DNA from: Chromera velia
Lineage: Eukaryota; Sar; Chromeraceae
Reading direction: 5' to 3'
NCBI GenBank assembly: GCA_018398765.1
Contig: JAHBMJ010005289.1
Span: 74,617 to 138,616 of the forward strand
Length of the DNA stretch: 64,000 bases
Part shown: in pieces, positions 59,195-64,000 of the stretch
Numbering within the stretch: the stretch's first letter is position 1
Layout of the letters: every line of letters starts with the position of its first letter
Made by a program: the position numbers and the translations under genes
The notes under the pieces: model-generated
Seen by the model: the letters and a program-made list of their open reading frames with translations, nothing else
Database searches by the model: none
What the model was told of the DNA's origin: nothing

Positions 59195-59991
59195 CTAGGC
59201 GATGCGCAGTGGTAAAAAAAAAAGAAGAATAGACATGTTAAAATTTTTTTTTCTTTTTTTTTTTTTTATCCCTGCAGGTAGCTAGGATTTTACGGGATTT
59301 TGGCCAGGATTTTAGTGGATTTAGGCGGATTTTGCCCAGGATTCTGCCGGACTATTTCTCCAGGATTTTAGAATATAAAATCCTGGCTCTAGGGATTATA
59401 AAGACTAAAATCCTAGATCCTAGGATTTTAGAAATGAATGTCAGGATTTTACGGAATTTTACGGGATTATACGGGATTTTACGGGATTTTAACATAAACA
59501 AAAACAATGAAATAAAAGTCGATCACAATCGATGCCGGTTATCCCTTCTGTGCAGCCTTGAAGTGTGTGATTCATCTTTGAATTTAATTTTATTCATTTA
59601 TTTAAAATCCCATAAAATCCCGTAAAATCCTAGGAAGAAGCTAAGATTTTAGCTTTCTTCTAGGATTTTAAATTCTAAAATCCTAGGTGTAGGGATTACA
59701 TTTTTAACGTTAAGAGTCTAGCAGAATCCTGGGCAAAATCCGCTAAAATCCTGGCCAAAATCCCGTAAAATCTGCTAAAATCCTGGGCTAAAATCCTACA
59801 AAATCTTAGCTACCTGCAAGGTAGTCTGGTAGTCAAACTTTGAAGGTCTAAGCAAACTTAGCAGAAGTAGGTTTTGTAGTTAGATGTGTTTTTATTATAT
59901 GTTTGGCACTTCCAATAAAATAAAAAAAAAAAAAAAAATTAGACTTCTCAATTTTTTTTTTTCTTTTTTTTAATTACTGTGCGTCGCCTAG
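59195..59991. mobile_element. hAT-like element, family A copy 2 (797 bp), perfect 8-bp TSD
   Basis: The ends CTAGGCGATGCGCAGTGG and ACTGTGCGTCGCCTAG match family A copy 1 at 29697-30724. Perfect duplications TCCTATAG lie at 59187-59194 and 59992-59999. It is inserted in the left end of the family C element and itself carries the fold-back element 59273-59818. Confidence 0.85.
59273..59818. mobile_element. Fold-back element of AGGATTTTA units, copy 2
   Basis: An inverted-repeat structure opens GCAGGTAGCTAGGATTTT and closes AAAATCTTAGCTACCTGC. Its left arm matches the complement of the right arm of copy 1 (31788-32252). The centre (about 59490-59600) holds roughly 110 bp of unique sequence lacking in copy 1. 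Confidence 0.8.
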
Positions 59992-60344
59992 TCCTATAGT
60001 GTTACACAAAGCCAAATGTATAACAATTACCCCCGACCCCCCCTTGTTACACACAAAAGTATATAATAATTGGTGTGCAATAATTCTAGACAAATCCACC
60101 GTCTCTCTTATGGTACCCTTCCTGCTTCCATCTCTGCTCTTTTTACCCCTGCCTCCAGTGCTCAAAAGTTCTCCCTGCTGCGTTGCTGATGACACCATTG
60201 CTCCAAAAGTAGTACTAACCTCAAACCGTCCTGAAGAAGAAGACGAAGATGAAATAATATGAAATATGGAATCAATCAATCAATTAATAATAATAAAAAA
60301 AATTAATACACACTAAATTAAGTAACTAGTAAAGTGTATAATAA

Positions 60345-60440
60345 TGCATTCCTAAAAGTGATAGTTTGAATTAATGCGCACTAAAGTGTATAGTTAATAC
60401 ATTCCTAAAAGTGATAGTTTGAATTACTGCACACTCAAGT
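60345..60440 (+). repeat. Tandem repeat of about 54 bp, about two copies
   Basis: Units contain CCTAAAAGTGATAGTTTGAA followed by a CACTAAAGTGTAT-type segment. It lies inside the family C hAT-like element. Confidence 0.8.
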
Positions 60441-60552
60441 GTGTATTAATTCATTCATCAAAATTCTATTAAAATGTGTAACAAAACAATGTGTAATAAA
60501 ACATTTTGAAAAAAGTGATTGTGTAACCCTACATGATTGGTGTAGCGACTCC

Positions 60553-60954
60553 GATGCACGCTTATCACGGCATGCCGCATCATGTGTAGTTGGACCCGTA
60601 CTGTGGCCCGTACGTTGCGCGGGACTTCAAAGAATGAATCAGAAAATATAGAATTCTTTCTCAGTTCCTTTCCATGCACGGTTCTAGGCATGGTTTCAAA
60701 CGCCCACCGTCCAGCCGCATGCACTGCCATGCAGCGCAAATCGCCACTTGCAGGCTGGCTCTGAATTCCCCCGCGTTGAATTAATCCCCCACTGTCACGT
60801 CACCTGCATCAATTAAGAGAAACCCCTGAACCTTCCATTTGCGTTGATCAGACACGGGCTGAACTAAGTCCGTCCTCTTCTCTTTCTTTCCTCGCTTCTT
60901 GATTCAGTGCTGGGTACCGCGCCGACTGTGCGAGAGAAAGCCGACTGTTCGATG

Positions 60955-60985
<31 letters not shown>

Positions 60986-61480
60986 ACATTCTTCACAGGA
61001 AGGAACTCCCTTTGTACTTCTCTCGCTTTCTAATTTCAGTCAGCTTTCCTCCTCCCCCCCTCCTCTGTCTTCATCTCTGTTACCCTCTGCTTCCCGATCT
61101 GCTCTGTCTCTCGGCAGAGGAAGGGAAGATCAAGAATTAAAAGAATAAACCAACAACTGGAAATTAAATAAAACAGAAAGAAAGACAAGCGGGAGCTAGG
61201 GAGGAAAAAAATTCGAATTCATGAGCCCATGATGGCCGCAGGTCCATCCACGGTCCGACCGACGAGTGCATGATGAGAGGACGATCGAGACACTTCTTTC
61301 TCCTTTCCTCCTTTCTCTTCGTCTCTCTTTGATGAGAAAGCGAGAGCCAGCCAATGCATGATGAAGCTCTCTCTTCCTTTTTTTCTTTCTTCCTTCCTCG
61401 GTTGATCTTCCGATCTCCCTGCTGCGCACCTTCGGCCTTCTTCCCTGTTTCAGATAAATAAAGGCCAAATTGATATTCAC
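60553..61480. other. Spacer downstream of the JMJD6-like gene
   Basis: It includes GCATGC/GGCATGCCG motifs at about 60555-60770 and a (CT)n tract at 60959-60985. The minus-strand 3' UTR of the JMJD6-like gene probably lies at the right end. No other gene was recognised, although a promoter for a short plus-strand transcript cannot be excluded. Confidence 0.45.
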
Positions 61481-64000
61481 CTACTTCCAAAGCCGCACTC
61501 CCTCAGCTGACTGCCTCTGCCTTTCCCATTCCTTTTCTGACTCCATGATGATTTCTTTCTGGTTATCTCTCACTGTTTGATCCTACAAACACACACAAAC
61601 AGTGAAAGATCTCACTGACTCATTCACCCAATCGATCAATCGAATCGAATCATACCGCGGACAAAGGCTGTCCTCCTCCCCCACCCCCTGCCCCTGCTCT
61701 TCTGCCGCTGCTCCTCCGGCCCATCCTGGACGGTCCACACACCCCTCCTCCAGCTGTCTGCAGAGAGGACGAGGAGGAGGAACCCCCAGAACCCGAAATT
61801 TCAAACGCTGCAGGTGCCTGGGGCATGTTCACCCCATGGCCATTCCCAACAGCACCCACAGGTGCCTCCTCACTCTGCGTGCCTCCCCCCTGACCTCCCA
61901 CATGACCCTCCACGGGCGTCATCGTCACGTCACCCCCCCCACCCCTCTGCTCCCCATTCTGGGGGACTTTGTGCCTCCGTCTTCGGCTTCGACTTGCCTT
62001 CGCTGCCCCGTCACTCCCGACCGCCTCGTTCCGACGCGCCTCCACTGCCTCCTTCAAATCAGCAGGCCATCTACTCTCCAACCCCATCAACTCTTCCTCA
62101 ATGTCTTCCAAGTCTGCACTCATTTCAGTGGAAGCCTCGGACGAAGAGGAGGAGGAGGACGACGAGTCACTACTGCTGTGGTCCCCCCCCGCTCTTCTAG
62201 GCTCGTTGTGCATACGCCAATTGTCAGCCCTGCGTGAAAAGTCAGGTAACAAAAATCGCAAAACTGCTGGTCGGTTTTCGTTGATGCACCCCCGTCTCTT
62301 TCAATGCTGAATGTCAAAAGCAGTCGACGCATACACAAATTCACACAAGCCGAATGCAAAGGAGAGAAAAGAGCAATCAATCCATTCTGAGACATCCCGT
62401 CTTGGGAGCCCACTCTGCGCGTTTGATTGGAACTCTGCAACCTTGCTTCATCTGCCTTCGTTCTGTTCTCTCACACAGACAGTTTGTGGAGCAAAGTGTT
62501 TGGAAGGGGCGCTTTAAAACATGGAATGGACAAGCAGGCAAAACAAACCTGTTCAGCTGCCTGGCCCTGTGAGCGAGTTCCGGGAAGAACGTGTCAAGCC
62601 TCTGCGGTCGGATAGACGAAAGGAAGGAAGGAAGGGAGGGAATCCACTTTGGATTGTGTATCTATCGAATGAATGCATAGACGAATGGGTGGATAGATGA
62701 CTGGATGATGAGAGCGAAAACATGCACTGCCGATGGGGGGCGGGACAGATACAGAAAGGCCTTCCGTTCCCTGCCTTTCGCTGTTTCTGCCTGAACACCG
62801 TAGATCGCTGTTTCTGCCTGATATTCTCGACCCTAGATCTTCTGTGTCAATGTCGAACTTCTTCACAAATCAACAGCCGACCTTCCTTCTTAACGGCAGG
62901 ATAAATCCAGTCATGCGTTTACTCTTTCTGCTGCCTTCCTTTTTCTTTCATGACACCTAGGCGGCGACCTCGGGGGACATGCTGGCTGCCTGCCTGCCTG
63001 CTTCATGACTCATGACTCCCTTCTCCCTCACATGTCTGATTGACTGACTGACATTGAGCCATCTGACTGCGAGTTTTTTCCGTCCGCGTCTCATCTCCTT
63101 CCAGGCCAAGTCGAAATTCGCCAAAGAGACAAAATTCTGAGTGCAGGCCACGGTATCTGAAAGATTCACAACTGCGTGCCACCACCGAGGAGGAACGAAA
63201 ATGATCTCGCCGGGGCCCTGGGTACCCTCCAGAATCCGCAGCTTGCCGGGGCCCTCGCGCCTCTTCAAACGCGGAAGAAGCTTGGCAAACCTGCAGGCAG
63301 GGGGGACGTTGCATTTGTTCTTATACCGAATCCCCGGCACAGACAGACATCCATCCTGTCGTCTTACATTCAGTGACTCTCTCACGCACGCACAGCCACA
63401 CATACCCACCCCCAGAGAGAGAGAGAGAGAGAGTGAAAGGAAAGGGCGAAGGAAACGTATTTCATTTTTCTTCTTCCCCACTTCTTTCCCCTGCTCGAGT
63501 TTGACTTGTCTCTTTTCCTACAACAGAATTGGGCCCTTCCACCAACTTGTAGTCGAAGGACTTGAGCTTCGAGGAAAGAGACGGAGAAGACAGAGAGACA
63601 AACAGAGACAGAGAGACACACAGAGACAGACAGAGACAGAGAGACAGAGACAGAGAGACAGACAGAGACAGAGAGACAGACAGAGACAGAGAGACAGATA
63701 GAGACAGACAGAGACAGAGAGACAGATAGACAGAGACAGAGAGACAGATAGAGACAGACAGAGACAGAGACAGATAGAGACAGAGAGACAGATAGAGACA
63801 GAGAGACAGATAGAGACAGATAGAGACAGAGAGACAGATAGAGACAGAAAGAGACAGAGAGACAGAAAGAGACAGAAAGAGACAGAGAGACAGAAAGAGA
63901 CAGAAAGAGACAGACCCCCGCTAGCCCCCCTCAATCTGACCAGTCGATAGCCTCATCATCCTCTCCCTCTCTCCTCAGCCCTTTGGCCTTCACGATCTCC
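61481..64000 (-). CDS. JMJD6-like JmjC-domain protein (partial, C-terminal five exons)
   Basis: Exons: 64000-63941 (continues off the window), 63290-63053, 62601-62549, 62229-61656 and 61582-61481 (TAG). All four joints are in phase. The first joint gives DEAIDWFAKLLPR, matching the JMJD6 DEAITWFNVIYPR motif, and the next exon gives [19 protein letters not shown], containing the third iron-binding His, then [24 protein letters not shown], again as in JMJD6. The family hydroxylates lysines (and was reported to demethylate arginines) in RNA-processing proteins, using 2-oxoglutarate and Fe(II), in the nucleus. The C-terminal tail has a serine run, a Lys/Arg-rich patch (RSRRRRHK) and glycine-rich segments, then a charged last exon ending GVRLWK. 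The HxD pair lies upstream of the window. Intron 1 holds a long GACAGA microsatellite. Confidence 0.88.
63410..63915 (-). repeat. (GACAGA)n / (GA)n microsatellite in a JMJD6-like intron
   Basis: A short (GA)n near 63413-63434 and a long imperfect GACAGA/GATAGA array at 63590-63915, all inside the intron 63940-63291. The open frames over it are translated repeat. Confidence 0.95.

Larger units (their letters stand above)
59179..60544. mobile_element. hAT-like element, family C, perfect 8-bp TSD, carrying nested elements
   Basis: The inverted ends are TACACCAATCC-type and, in complement, TACACCAATCATG, continuing to GGGTTACACA-like sequence after about 20 bp. Perfect 8-bp duplications GCGACTCC lie at 59171-59178 and 60545-60552. 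Its left terminal repeat is split by the family A copy at 59195-59991. Without that insertion it is about 560 bp. A tandem repeat lies inside at about 60345-60440. No transposase frame. Confidence 0.8.

Noticed and set aside
63518-63934. 138-codon minus-strand frame of Cys-Leu-Ser-Val repeats
   Set aside because: Translated GACAGA microsatellite within the JMJD6-like intron.

Overview
This is a eukaryotic nuclear window. The genes have many introns with conserved phases, and most acceptors end in TGCAG. LTR and hAT-type transposons, microsatellites and AT-rich intergenic DNA fill the rest. The gene set (folate-biopterin-type transporter, JMJD6-like protein, triple-CCCH zinc-finger protein, PP4R1-like HEAT protein, giant LRR membrane protein, NRPS-like adenylation protein with ankyrin repeats) and the compositional mix suggest a free-living alveolate alga, possibly a chromerid such as Chromera velia. 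That identity is an inference (about 50%); nothing in the window proves it.

Layout. 1-4747 (-): PP4R1-like HEAT-repeat phosphatase regulatory subunit, nine exons, C terminus off the window. 4748-6927: spacer with GACA and CA/GA microsatellites. 6928-9897 (+): six-exon orphan gene of 420 aa. 10731-14725 (-): two-exon LRR multi-pass membrane protein. 15436-15677: short TIR element. 16297-20124 (-): single-exon adenylation / carrier / ankyrin protein. 20841-29068 (+): about 20-exon BT1/FBT transporter. 29.7-33 kb: two hAT-like non-autonomous elements, one carrying a fold-back element. 33955-42868: a large hAT-like element that contains a chromovirus (Ty3/gypsy, 35809-42487), which contains another hAT-like element (36534-37187). 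43.8-48.1 kb: unresolved, probably part of a minus-strand gene. 48180-53131 (-): five-exon triple CCCH zinc-finger protein of 1108 aa. 53842-56419 (+): ubiquitin-like domains joined to a 2-oxoglutarate/Fe(II) oxygenase-like region interrupted by two in-frame stops. 56.4-59.2 kb: AT-rich. 59179-60544: triple-nested hAT-like elements and fold-back element. 61481-64000 (-): JMJD6-like JmjC protein, 5' end off the window.

Exon boundaries were set by hand, using reading-frame continuity across each intron and, where possible, completion of a known motif across the junction (CCCH fingers, the JMJD6 EAI-W motif, BT1 motifs, the PP4R1 SLGPF motif). I phased 40 splice donors in five genes this way; 20 have C at intron position +3 (GTCAGT, GTCCGT and similar). 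Many introns also open with a tandem GTNN repeat such as (GTCA)n or (GTCC)n. These donors, the CCGCGGA/ATGCAT islands between gene starts, the transition-only divergence of the chromovirus LTRs, and the UBL-oxygenase and A-T-ankyrin fusions are the most unusual signals here. There is no sign of CRISPR, operons or prokaryotic regulation.
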